Source: Bacillota bacterium
GTDB lineage: Bacteria; Bacillota; Clostridia; Lachnospirales; Lachnospiraceae
Direction of reading: 5' to 3'
DNA length: 21,244 nucleotides
Assembly: GCA_023392995.1 (NCBI GenBank)
Contig: JAEWMZ010000359.1
Span: 1-21,244, forward strand
Positions 7,797 through 15,676 of this stretch are shown here, in pieces. The position numbers were made by a program, and so were the translations under genes. How positions within the stretch are numbered: position 1 is the stretch's first letter; every line of letters starts with the position of its first letter. The notes under the pieces are model-generated. The model did no database searches. It was given only the letters and a program-made list of their open reading frames with translations, and was not told the DNA's origin.

Positions 7797-8732
7797 ATGG
7801 ATAAGAATATCTTAAAAAAGGTTGATTTTAAGACACTTTTTCCGATGCTTGGTTTAATTGGTGTTATTGTTTTGTTTCAAATCATAACAGGTGGAAAGGT
7901 GTTTCAGTCAAAGAATCTTATGGCTGTAATCAATAGTAGTTTTTTTATTTTGATTGCAACCGCAGCATTTTCCTTCATTATGTCGGTGGGCAATCTTGAC
8001 CTGTCCATGGGAACGGTGATGGCAGTCAGTTGTACTGCTGCGGCAGTTGCAGCGAAGATCTCCCCGTTCTTAGCATTACCGGTGGCGATCTTAGTGGGTG
8101 GAGTGTTTGGAGCTATTAATGGCTTTGTTCATGCAGATATGAAGCTGGGTTCCCTGATTGCAACAATGACCACGCAGTCAATCTTTAGCGGGATTTTAGT
8201 TTTGATTCTGGATGGAGGTACCCTATCGGCTCCAATGAAGATGCTTTCCTGGAATACGATGGCACTCAAGATAGCAGCAATGCTGATTATCGTACTAATC
8301 GGCATTTATCTGTTCAATTTTACAGCCTACGGGAAGCAGTGCAGGGCGGTAGGCTCTTGTGCGGAAGCAGCCAGATTATGTGGTGTATCCGTTAGAAAAG
8401 TAAAATATGTAACGTTTATTAATATGGGCTTTGCGATGGGAGTCTTGGGATTTTTTAGTCTCATTCGAACCGGAACGGCATCAGCTACTACCGGAAGTGA
8501 ACTTATGATGAACGTTTGGTGTGCAGCCTTACTGGGAGGCTTGCCCTTATCGGGCGGATCGGCGGCAAGGTTTCGGTCGGTACTGCTGGGAAGCTTCACC
8601 ATGGCATTTTTAGCAAATGGTATGACCTTGATGGGACTGCTGACCAGGGACAAACAGTTAATTCAGGGTGTTGTATTTTTAATCGCAGTTGCGGTATCCT
8701 TTGACCGTAAGCATATGGCTGTAATAAAGTAA
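7797..8732 (+). CDS. Sugar ABC transporter permease (RbsC-like), first
   Basis: ATG 7797 is preferred because GGATGGGA lies about 6 nt upstream; in-frame ATGs at 7785 and 7791 have no properly spaced ribosome site. The 311-residue protein is strongly hydrophobic with about eight to ten membrane segments. It shows the BPD_transp_2 hallmarks of ribose-type permeases: NLDLSMG near residue 64, GAINGFVHADMKLGSLIATM in the middle, and YGKQCRAVGSCAEAARLCGVSVRKVK, the cytoplasmic EAA-like loop that contacts the ATPase. It follows the ATPase gene closely and very likely pairs with the second permease at 10034-10972. Confidence 0.92.
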   Translation: MDKNILKKVDFKTLFPMLGLIGVIVLFQIITGGKVFQSKNLMAVINSSFFILIATAAFSFIMSVGNLDLSMGTVMAVSCTAAAVAAKISPFLALPVAILVGGVFGAINGFVHADMKLGSLIATMTTQSIFSGILVLILDGGTLSAPMKMLSWNTMALKIAAMLIIVLIGIYLFNFTAYGKQCRAVGSCAEAARLCGVSVRKVKYVTFINMGFAMGVLGFFSLIRTGTASATTGSELMMNVWCAALLGGLPLSGGSAARFRSVLLGSFTMAFLANGMTLMGLLTRDKQLIQGVVFLIAVAVSFDRKHMAVIK

Positions 8733-8763
8733 TACACTTTAATTTTATAAAATGAGGCACTAG

Positions 8764-8796
8764 GCAATTACAAAAACTATATAGTTTCGCAATTGC
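8764..8796 (+). other. Stem-loop before the binding-protein gene
   Basis: Outer arms GCAATT (8764-8769) / AATTGC (8791-8796) enclose the palindrome AAACTATATAGTTT (8774-8787). No U-run follows, so it is not a good terminator. A processing or stabilising hairpin that uncouples binding-protein mRNA from the upstream genes is plausible inference. Confidence 0.4.
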
Positions 8797-8830
8797 TTAA
8801 AAAAGGTACGAAGAAAAGGAGAAGGGTAGA

Positions 8831-10012
8831 ATGAAGAAAAGGTTATTCGCAGTGATGATGGCTGCAACAATGGTTGTAGGACTTTTGACCGGATGCGGCA
8901 GCAGTGGGGCATCAAAAGTAACTACAGAAGGTAAGAACACATCCTCTACAGAGGCAAGTGAGGATAAGGCAGCATCAGAAACAAAAGGAAAGCCATTTAA
9001 GCTGGCGGTTGGTTTACCCGATAGCGGATCGACCATGTTCAGTTTAATGAGTAACAATGTAACTACTATGGTAGAGGCTCTGGGTGGCACAGTTGTATTC
9101 CAGGGCGGTGTTGGAGCATCCACCGATGCTACAATACAATTCGTAGAAGATCAGATTGCCGCAGGTGCAAATGGAATTATTTTCTCCCCGCCCTCGGATG
9201 CAGTGTTAACCTCAGTAAGCGCAATGTGTGAAGAAGCAGGTGTGTATTGGGGAATTACCTTCCGAACCATCTTAGACAAGGAAGTCATTGATTATATTAC
9301 AGCTTCTGATTACTATATTGGTAACTGCTTCGAAGATGAGGAACAAGCTGGCTATCAGGTGATGGCAGACATGTATTTAAAAGGCATTAAAAAAGTTGCA
9401 ATTATCTCACAGGCAAAGGGAAATACCACCACGGATCGTCGGGAAGCTGGTGCACAACAGGCCTGCGAAGAGTTGGGAATGGAAATTGTTGCGGAAGCAA
9501 GAGCCTTGACTCAGGCGTCAGATGCAACAAGCGCGGCAGAGAGCTTTTTATCCGCATATAGTGATCTGGATGCCATCTTTGTGGTAGGTACCACGGGAGC
9601 TGGTATGCATGAAGCAGTAGCAAAGGCGATCGCAGATGCAGGCAAAAGTGATACTGTAAAATTAGCTACCATCGATTTTCCTGATACCATGCCGGAATTA
9701 TTTGAAAAGGATTGTCTGGTAGCGAGTGCGGGTCTCATTAGCTGGGGATATGATCCTTATATTATCACAACGATTCTTGCAAATCAGTGCAAAGGAACAC
9801 CAATTGCTGAAGATCCGGTTAGTATTTCATTTCCAATGTCAAGCATTAATGATATTGATACGGCAAATACCTGGACCACGAGATTTGGTAACGCAGCCAC
9901 CTTATATTATGAAAAAGACGTTATCACGTCTACACTGGATAAGGCCAATAACCCTGACTTGACGCTGGAGTCGTTGATTGAAATGATTGTAAAATACACG
10001 TCTAATATATAA
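8831..10012 (+). CDS. Sugar-binding lipoprotein of the ABC transporter
   Basis: The start ATG has AAAAGGAGAAGGG upstream. The 393-residue protein has a lipoprotein signal peptide (MKKR, hydrophobic core, lipobox LTGC with Cys22), a Ser/Thr/Glu-rich linker to about residue 53, and a Peripla_BP_4 fold. The fold starts at FKLAVGLPDSGSTMFSLMSN, with AAGANGIIFSPPSD in the first lobe and DAIFVVGTTGAGMHEAVAKA in the second. This is the pattern of ribose/galactose-type sugar-binding proteins anchored to the outer face of the membrane in Gram-positive bacteria. It delivers substrate to the two permeases encoded on either side. The ligand cannot be read from the sequence; the adjoining hydrolase suggests an oligosaccharide or glycoside. 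Confidence 0.92.
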   Translation: MKKRLFAVMMAATMVVGLLTGCGSSGASKVTTEGKNTSSTEASEDKAASETKGKPFKLAVGLPDSGSTMFSLMSNNVTTMVEALGGTVVFQGGVGASTDATIQFVEDQIAAGANGIIFSPPSDAVLTSVSAMCEEAGVYWGITFRTILDKEVIDYITASDYYIGNCFEDEEQAGYQVMADMYLKGIKKVAIISQAKGNTTTDRREAGAQQACEELGMEIVAEARALTQASDATSAAESFLSAYSDLDAIFVVGTTGAGMHEAVAKAIADAGKSDTVKLATIDFPDTMPELFEKDCLVASAGLISWGYDPYIITTILANQCKGTPIAEDPVSISFPMSSINDIDTANTWTTRFGNAATLYYEKDVITSTLDKANNPDLTLESLIEMIVKYTSNI

Positions 10013-10033
10013 GACAAAAAGGATCTGAAGCAT

Positions 10034-10972
10034 ATGAATAAAAGTGTGTTTAATATTATTAAATTAGTTGCAATGCCGGTTGTATTATTTGCAGTATTTT
10101 CCCTTATGTCCTCCGGCTTTGGTATTCACAGCCTGCCAATTGTCATAAGCCAGAGCATGATTCCGATGATGATGGGACTTGGAATGTATGTTGTTATGGA
10201 TGCAGGATTAATGGACTTTAGCATTGGCGCGAGAGCGGTTTTTGCTGCAATTGTTGGAGGGATGCTGTCACAGTATTTTGGAGTGGCAGGGCTTATCTTA
10301 GGATGCCTGGTCGGTGCGATGCTTGTATCAACCCTGATGGCAGTCTTGTATCGATGGCTGAAGATACCATGTATGGTTATTTCCATTGGAATATTGATGG
10401 TATTTGAAGTTGCCGGAGCGAAGCTGGTAGGAAGCTCTGGGTATCTGAGAATCAGCGCGGAGATGAGTTCGATTGCTTCCTACCCGTTTAATGTAATTAT
10501 CACTCTTGCTGTGGGTGTATTTGCATACATTCTCTACTATCGGACAAGAATCGGGAATTATATTACAGCAGTAGGCAATGATGAGAAGATGTGCAAGAAT
10601 CTTGGAATTGATGCGGACAAAACCAAATTTTATGCAATCATTTTAACAGGAGTATTCGGCACCTTTGTGGCACTATTGTATATCTGCTACTCAGGCTCTA
10701 TTACAGCAGGAATTGAAATGACGTCCATGGCTATGATATTTCAGCCGATTATGTGTGTAATCCTTGGAAGACATTTGAGAAAATACGTTGAGTGTATGCC
10801 ATTGTTAATCTTAGTAGGCGCGCTTTCCATTACCATCATTTTCAATGGATTTATTGCATTAGGCTTTTCCGATGCAGTGCAAAACATTGTGCTTGGAGTA
10901 TTCTTGATTGTAATTCTGGGATCTGATGTCATAACAGATAAAATTAGTTATTTAAAATTTGCGAAGGGTTAA
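10034..10972 (+). CDS. Sugar ABC transporter permease (RbsC-like), second
   Basis: This 312-residue membrane protein is a diverged paralogue of the permease at 7797-8732. It keeps the diagnostic segments in the same order: GLMDFSIGARAVFAAIVGG, then LKIPCMVISIGILMVFE, then the cytoplasmic loop IGNYITAVGNDEKMCKNLGI, followed by TGVFGTFVALLYICYSGS. The loop lacks the strongly basic CGVSVRKVK form of the first permease, so the two probably form an asymmetric heterodimer. AAAAAGGATCTGAAGC precedes the ATG as a weak ribosome site. The stop codon lies 4 bp before the next gene, whose ribosome site is inside this gene's last codons. Confidence 0.9.
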   Translation: MNKSVFNIIKLVAMPVVLFAVFSLMSSGFGIHSLPIVISQSMIPMMMGLGMYVVMDAGLMDFSIGARAVFAAIVGGMLSQYFGVAGLILGCLVGAMLVSTLMAVLYRWLKIPCMVISIGILMVFEVAGAKLVGSSGYLRISAEMSSIASYPFNVIITLAVGVFAYILYYRTRIGNYITAVGNDEKMCKNLGIDADKTKFYAIILTGVFGTFVALLYICYSGSITAGIEMTSMAMIFQPIMCVILGRHLRKYVECMPLLILVGALSITIIFNGFIALGFSDAVQNIVLGVFLIVILGSDVITDKISYLKFAKG

Positions 10973-10976
10973 ACAA

Positions 10977-13900
10977 ATGATAGAATTGAGTAAATTAGAG
11001 AACCCATCAAAAGAATATCGTGGAGCTCCCTTTTGGGCTTGGAATTCCAGTCTGGATAAAACCAGACTGGAATTTCAGTTGAAAGCGTTCAAAGAGATGG
11101 GCTTTGGCGGCTGTCATATTCATGCGAGAGTCGGGTTAGAGGTGCCATATTTGTCGGAACAATTTCTGGATATGGTGGAATTCTCGCTGGAGAAGGCAAA
11201 AGAAGAAGATATGCTGATCTACTTATACGATGAAGACCGGTGGCCTTCCGGCTATGGCAGCGGAATTGTTACAAGAGAGAAAAGGTTTCGGGCGGTACAT
11301 CTCTTATTTACTACGGTTCCCTATGAGGAATCGGTAGTAGAGGAAAAAATTATTTATAAGGCGAATTTTGCCGTTGGTGTAAGGACGAATGCGGGTTCCT
11401 TGCTTGCCGTCTATGATGTGGTATTGGATAACGATGGGTATTTGCTGGAATATCATACCATAGATGCTACTGCAAAAGCAAAAGGGACGAAGTGGTATGC
11501 GTATGTGGAAGAGAATCCCCCACATACCTGGTACAATGGCGGAGCTTATGTGGATGTGTTGAATAAAGAAGCCATTGATTGTTTTATTAATACTTCTTAT
11601 GAGAAGTATAAAGAGCGTTTTGGTAAGGAATTCGGAACCTGGATTCCTTCTATTTTTACGGACGAACCTCATATGATCTATAAAACAAATTTAAAAACAC
11701 CCTTTGAGAAAGAGGATTTGTTTATGCCCTGGACTTGGGAGCTCCAGGAACGGTGCTTTCGGAAGTATCAGGTGAATTTGCTGGAGAATTTACCGCTTCT
11801 GTTTTGGGAAAGGACAGAGGAGAGCAGGTCGGGGGAGGATAGGATAGAGCAGGACAGGATAGAGAAGGATAGGACAGAGAAGAACAGGTTCGAGGAGAAC
11901 AGGTCAGTAGATGATAGAACAGTAAGATATGCTTATCATGAGATTCTTGCGGAGCTGTTTGAAGAGGCTTATGCAAGGAATATTGGAAGCTGGTGCAAGG
12001 CAAATAAGATTTCCTTCACAGGACATTATCTTTATGAGGAATCGCTCTTTGAACAGAATCGTTCGGATGGAGATTTAATGAGGATGTACCGGGATATGGA
12101 TATCCCGGGCATGGATCTACTGTTTGATGAGGTCGATCTTACCACTGCAAAGCAGCTTCAATCCATTGTTCATCAGTATGCTAAGGCAGGGGCAATGTCA
12201 GAAGAATATGGGGTGACGAACTGGGCGTTCGAGTTAAGGGATTACAAATTTCAATCGGATTGGCAGGCTGCTCTTGGAATTAATAAGCGTGTTCCCCATT
12301 TATCGTTGATGTCCCTGAAGGGAGAAGCGAAGCGGGATTTCCCTGCAAGTATTTCCTATCAGGCACCCTGGGCAAGGCAAATGAAGATACTGGAAGATCA
12401 TTTTGCCAGAGTAAATATGCTTCTGGAGCAGGGAGAGCCGGTGGTACATGTCGCGGTTCTTCATCCGATCGAAAGCTATTGGCTGCTGTTTGGGCCTGAT
12501 TCACAAACAGAGGAAAGAAGAAAACAGTTAGATGAAGATTTTCAGAACGTTACCAGATGGCTGTTAAGTAATGGGATTGATTTTGATTATCTGGATGAAG
12601 AACTATTGCCGGAGCTTTATACGGAAGCGGATAATACCTTTGGGAAGATGAGGTACGATATGATTATACTCCCCGCAATTTATGGAATCAGAGGTACATC
12701 CGTCGAAATTCTTGAAAAGTTCCAACTTAATTCGGGTGAGGTAATCCTCTGGGGAAATAAGCCACAGTTTATAGATGGACAAAAAAGAGATGGCTTGCTG
12801 GAGGGTATAGGGAAAGTAATTCCTTATACAAAGGAGGCTCTGCTTCAAAGTGTGGAAAAGCATAGAGAGGTTCTGTATCGGAAGGTGGATGGATCAATTG
12901 ATGAGTCCTTTATTTATCAGTTAAAAAGCTGTGGAGAGGACCGGATTCTGTTTTTAGCTTCTATTAGTAAACCCTTTGATAGAGATAATCCGGAATTAAA
13001 GGAAACAACGATCAGGGTAAAAGGGAATTACCAGGCAGTGGAGTATGATACAGATCGGAATAGATATGTAGAATTAGAGAGCTGTGCTTCGGGTGAGTTT
13101 ACGCAAGTGAAGTGTAAGATATATGAGGGAAATTCGCTTATGCTTATTCTAAGAGGGAAGGGAAATGTGTCATTATCGCTCAGGGATTGGTTAGGGCAAA
13201 ATCAAAAGGTGGAGAGACCAGAGTTAGTCTTAGAGTGTGTAGATATATCACATAAAGTTATCTGTGATCATTACGTAGCGAAGACATATATAGATTGTGC
13301 AGATGAACTAGATCAAGCGGGAGATTATACAAACGAACTGGGTGAAGTGGAATATTGTGAAGATATATCAGATCAAGCGGGAAAGTGTACAAACGAACTG
13401 CCTAAAGTGGAACATTATGAAGGTATACCAGATAAAGTTAGGTATTACTTGGAAGAAGCGAATGTTGCACTTTTAGATCAAGCTCAGTATTCCATTGATG
13501 ATGATACTTATATGGACAAAGAGGAAATCCTCAAAATCGATGAAAAGCTGAGAAAGAAGCTTGGGTACAGAGCCCGAAGCTTTAATATGGCACAGCCGTA
13601 TTCCTATATCAATAAAGAGGAAGAACATCAGTTAAAGTTAAGATATTCAATAGAAACTGCATGTGATCTAGAGGGTGTATACTTAGCGCTGGAAGAAATC
13701 GAAAATACCTCGCTCTATTTAAATGGGCAGCCGGTGGATAAGACAGTAACAGGCTGGTACATTGATCAGGAGATATACAAGATCTCTCTGGGAAAATTAC
13801 ACCAAGGCTCAAATATTCTGGAAGCAATCATTCGATATCGAGAGAATACAAATCTGGAGGCAATGTATCTTCTCGGAGAGTTTTCTGTTCATGTGAAGAA

Positions 13901-14357
13901 GGATACCTTTGAACTAGCCGAGAAAAAAGAAGCAGTAGCATTTGGAAATCTGGTTGGACAAGGTCTTGATTTTTATGGTGGCAATGTCAGATATATATTC
14001 GATGTAGATTGTCCAAAGGGAAGCATAAGAATTCGGATACCGAGTTATCGAGGGGCATGTGTTGGAATAGAACTAGATGGCGAGACTCAAAATCAGTATA
14101 TCATCCAAGCTCCATTTGAATTCACTTTTACAGACCTGGCAAAAGGAAAGCATGAGATTGCGCTTATCTTATATGGGAATCGATATAATACCCTATCACA
14201 TTTACATGATGCTTGTAAGGAAGACGATTGCAGGTCATTTCCGCTGCTGTGGAGAACAGAGGGCGAGAACTGGATCTATGATTATCAACTAAGACCGATG
14301 GGGATTCTGGAAAAACCGGAGATTGAATGGGTGCCTGTCACCATGAACAAATTGTGA
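10977..14357 (+). CDS. Large GH106-like glycoside hydrolase, C-terminus altered by a REP-like repeat
   Basis: The start is ATG 10977 with GAAGGG 8 nt upstream; a TTG at 10959 overlaps the permease. The 1126-residue protein opens with RGAPFWAWNSSLDKTRLEFQ, then GFGGCHIHARVGLEVPYLS and IYLYDEDRWPSGYGSG. I associate these with the glycosyl hydrolases related to family GH106 (alpha-L-rhamnosidases), so substrate assignment is tentative. There is no signal peptide, so it acts inside the cell after uptake by the co-encoded transporter. Beta-sandwich accessory regions are likely in the last 250 residues. Three oddities: seven imperfect 15-bp repeats (from about residue 282), two tandem 60-bp units (residues 779-818), and a final VPVTMNKL encoded by REP-like copy 3. 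Confidence 0.82.
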   Translation: MIELSKLENPSKEYRGAPFWAWNSSLDKTRLEFQLKAFKEMGFGGCHIHARVGLEVPYLSEQFLDMVEFSLEKAKEEDMLIYLYDEDRWPSGYGSGIVTREKRFRAVHLLFTTVPYEESVVEEKIIYKANFAVGVRTNAGSLLAVYDVVLDNDGYLLEYHTIDATAKAKGTKWYAYVEENPPHTWYNGGAYVDVLNKEAIDCFINTSYEKYKERFGKEFGTWIPSIFTDEPHMIYKTNLKTPFEKEDLFMPWTWELQERCFRKYQVNLLENLPLLFWERTEESRSGEDRIEQDRIEKDRTEKNRFEENRSVDDRTVRYAYHEILAELFEEAYARNIGSWCKANKISFTGHYLYEESLFEQNRSDGDLMRMYRDMDIPGMDLLFDEVDLTTAKQLQSIVHQYAKAGAMSEEYGVTNWAFELRDYKFQSDWQAALGINKRVPHLSLMSLKGEAKRDFPASISYQAPWARQMKILEDHFARVNMLLEQGEPVVHVAVLHPIESYWLLFGPDSQTEERRKQLDEDFQNVTRWLLSNGIDFDYLDEELLPELYTEADNTFGKMRYDMIILPAIYGIRGTSVEILEKFQLNSGEVILWGNKPQFIDGQKRDGLLEGIGKVIPYTKEALLQSVEKHREVLYRKVDGSIDESFIYQLKSCGEDRILFLASISKPFDRDNPELKETTIRVKGNYQAVEYDTDRNRYVELESCASGEFTQVKCKIYEGNSLMLILRGKGNVSLSLRDWLGQNQKVERPELVLECVDISHKVICDHYVAKTYIDCADELDQAGDYTNELGEVEYCEDISDQAGKCTNELPKVEHYEGIPDKVRYYLEEANVALLDQAQYSIDDDTYMDKEEILKIDEKLRKKLGYRARSFNMAQPYSYINKEEEHQLKLRYSIETACDLEGVYLALEEIENTSLYLNGQPVDKTVTGWYIDQEIYKISLGKLHQGSNILEAIIRYRENTNLEAMYLLGEFSVHVKKDTFELAEKKEAVAFGNLVGQGLDFYGGNVRYIFDVDCPKGSIRIRIPSYRGACVGIELDGETQNQYIIQAPFEFTFTDLAKGKHEIALILYGNRYNTLSHLHDACKEDDCRSFPLLWRTEGENWIYDYQLRPMGILEKPEIEWVPVTMNKL
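11820..11924 (+). repeat. 15-bp minisatellite inside the hydrolase gene
   Basis: Seven consecutive in-frame 15-bp units encode ESRSG, EDRIE, QDRIE, KDRTE, KNRFE, ENRSV and DDRTV. The purine-rich GA(T/C)AGG(A)TAGAG-like unit is imperfectly repeated, with the middle copies the most similar. It makes a charged linker within an otherwise conserved enzyme. Confidence 0.85.
13311..13430 (+). repeat. Two tandem 60-bp units inside the hydrolase gene
   Basis: Unit 1 (13311-13370) and unit 2 (13371-13430) both begin GATCAAGCGGGA and encode DQAGDYTNELGEVEYCEDIS and DQAGKCTNELPKVEHYEGIP. The reading frame is preserved (60 = 20 codons). The units have diverged at several bases, so the duplication is not very recent. 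Confidence 0.9.
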
Positions 14358-14360
14358 ACG
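14330..14360 (+). repeat. REP-like repeat, copy 3 (best consensus)
   Basis: GGTGCCTGTCACC (14330-14342) is followed by ATGAACAAATTGTGAACG (14343-14360). The repeat overlaps the end of the hydrolase gene: read in the gene's frame it encodes VPVTMNKL and supplies the TGA stop codon. Confidence 0.9.
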
Positions 14361-14473
14361 AGAAGAAAGTTTTACCCGTTTTTACGCGTTTGTCTTAGTT
14401 ACAGATTTGTTATAACCTTGAGGCCGTTTCAAATTCTGTGTTTTAGATAGTTTGGAGCCTTAATTATTTTAAT

Positions 14474-14531
14474 AAACCCATGAAATGCCGTAAAGGCTAG
14501 AACCCTTGCCTGGACTGCATATCATGGGTTT
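14474..14531 (+). other. Long symmetric hairpin element
   Basis: Nested stems fold the whole segment: AAACCCATGA (14474-14483) / TCATGGGTTT (14522-14531), an A-A mismatch, ATGC (14485-14488) / GCAT (14517-14520), a 5/5 internal loop, AGGC (14494-14497) / GCCT (14508-14511), and a 10-nt apical loop. It is followed by TAGTGTATT, a poor U-tract, so terminator function is possible but not convincing. The rest of 14361-14637 shows nothing else I can support. Confidence 0.6.
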
Positions 14532-14637
14532 TAGTGTATTATAGAACAGCTTTTTTGCCTATCTATATAAATGTAGTTCAATTGAGAAATAAGCTTCGAT
14601 AACGTATAATAGCTTCGTTAATGCTTTTGACACTTAT

Positions 14638-15090
14638 TTAAGACGAATCACCCTGCCCAGCATATTTTGATAAAATCTCTGCAAGCTCTTCATCTCGCAC
14701 AAAGCCATCCTCAGTTCTTGTTCTGCTCCATTTTTCAAGAATATCCTCATAGCTGTCCGTCTCAGGATCAACAAGTAAAGAGTTCAAATTTCTATAGGCA
14801 AACCACCCCGGAAGATCACTTTTGACCCCTTTATAGGACCAGGTGGTCCAGCTGATTGCCTCCTTGAGCTTTCCTGTACCCCAATCCTGCATCTGCTTGA
14901 TGGATTCAATTTGATCTGTACCTAGTAACTTGTAACGATCATGTCCAAACAAACAAAACTCACCAAGGCGATATACTTTCTTGAATTTATCATTATCATT
15001 TTGCTGCATATCCTTTACTTCAGGAAGAAGTTCATATTTACCTTCTGCATTAACTTTATAAGTTTCACCCTCTACACCAAAGGTGGTTAA
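14638..15090 (-). pseudogene. 3' remnant of an extracellular solute-binding-protein gene
   Basis: The frame on the minus strand opens only because of the junction at about 15090. The native-looking part starts RLTTFGVEGETYKVNAEGKY and ends YEDILEKWSRTRTEDGFVRD plus a polar tail. FGVEGE(T/H)Y followed by a Gly-rich turn is typical of the C-terminal third of family-1 (LplA-like) carbohydrate-binding lipoproteins. No signal peptide, lipobox or N-terminal lobe exists, and upstream sequence switches abruptly to DUF3791-like coding sequence on the other strand. It is therefore a truncated gene left by a rearrangement. Family assignment is moderate. Confidence 0.5.
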
Positions 15091-15093
15091 GCG

Positions 15094-15285
15094 GTGTTTT
15101 GTATTGAAAATGTAGCTGCTAAGCTCGGACTTACAGGAGAGGAGACCTATCAACTTTTAGCAAAAGATAGTGACATCTTTGACGATTATATCATACCTAA
15201 TTATGAAATGTTTCATACCCAGAGTAGGGAGTATATTGTAAACGACATTATTGATTATATGAAAGAATGTAGGGTGTTAACATGA
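15094..15285 (+). pseudogene. N-terminally truncated DUF3791 gene
   Basis: The translation FCIENVAAKLGLTGEETYQLL then YEMFHTQSREYIVNDIIDYM follows the same pattern as the intact DUF3791 protein at 18834-19037 (YCIEEYKAAKGLTGKTVIDIF then YEALHTTGRQYIVDDINIYI). About eight N-terminal residues are missing; the first codons are replaced at the junction with the solute-binding-protein remnant. Its TGA overlaps the ATG of the next remnant (ATGA), so the original operon coupling is still visible. Confidence 0.7.
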
Positions 15286-15370
15286 TTGTTTACCATGGTT
15301 CTTCAATAGAGATCGAAATCAAGACGTGATCGACAAGTATATGAAATTTGTGGAAAGTGAGGAAATCTAA
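15282..15370 (+). pseudogene. DUF3990 gene with large internal deletion
   Basis: The 5' end ATG 15282 encodes MIVYHGSSIEIEIK, matching MILYHGSNVVVDK of the intact DUF3990 protein. It then jumps to a different frame reading DVIDKYMKFVESEEI and TAA (15368-15370), which fits the C-terminal end of such a gene. The remnant is 89 bp against 504 bp for the intact gene, so roughly 400 bp are deleted and the frame is lost. The putative catalytic region is absent. Confidence 0.65.
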
Positions 15371-15585
15371 TGGATGCAAATCCTATTTTGCTGCAAAAGA
15401 AGTTTGCTAGAGTAATAAATGAATTTGCCAAAGAAGTTGGGATTACCAACAGAGCTGCATTGGATTTCTTCTATCATTCCATCACATATAGGGATATGAA
15501 GGAGGGATTATCCGATATGCACTGTAGAAGTGATAAGTATCTGGCACAGGAGTTAAAAGACGAGTATAGGTGCCTGTCACTATGA
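15370..15585 (+). pseudogene. Family-B gene ended by REP-like copy 4
   Basis: ATG 15370 overlaps the TAA of the DUF3990 remnant. The product resembles the family-B protein at 18592-18831: AALDFFYHSITYRDMKEGLSD matches ALNVLYRSELYRQLERDETK. The last residues, RCLSL, and the stop codon come from the repeat starting at 15569, so the native C-terminus has been lost. It is 71 residues against 79 for the intact homologue. It may still be translated. Confidence 0.65.
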
Positions 15586-15598
15586 ACAAACTGTGAAT
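15569..15598 (+). repeat. REP-like repeat, copy 4
   Basis: GGTGCCTGTCACT (15569-15581) is followed by ATGAACAAACTGTGAAT. Two or three substitutions from the consensus are visible. It truncates the preceding family-B gene and provides its stop codon. Confidence 0.85.
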
Positions 15599-15623
15599 AT
15601 GTTCAATTCAGTATAGGGCAATA

Positions 15624-15669
15624 AGAAAAATACCCTGCCAGCTGAGTTTGTAATTCAGCCGACAGGGTA
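15624..15669 (-). terminator. Terminator of the rfbA-rfbB operon
   Basis: Arms TACCCTG (15631-15637) / CAGGGTA (15663-15669) and GCTGA (15641-15645) / TCAGC (15655-15659) form a two-part stem with a symmetric 3/3 internal loop. On the minus strand a U-rich run follows (complement of 15624-15630). It lies just after the rfbB stop codon. Confidence 0.8.
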
Positions 15670-15676
15670 ATGTTAT

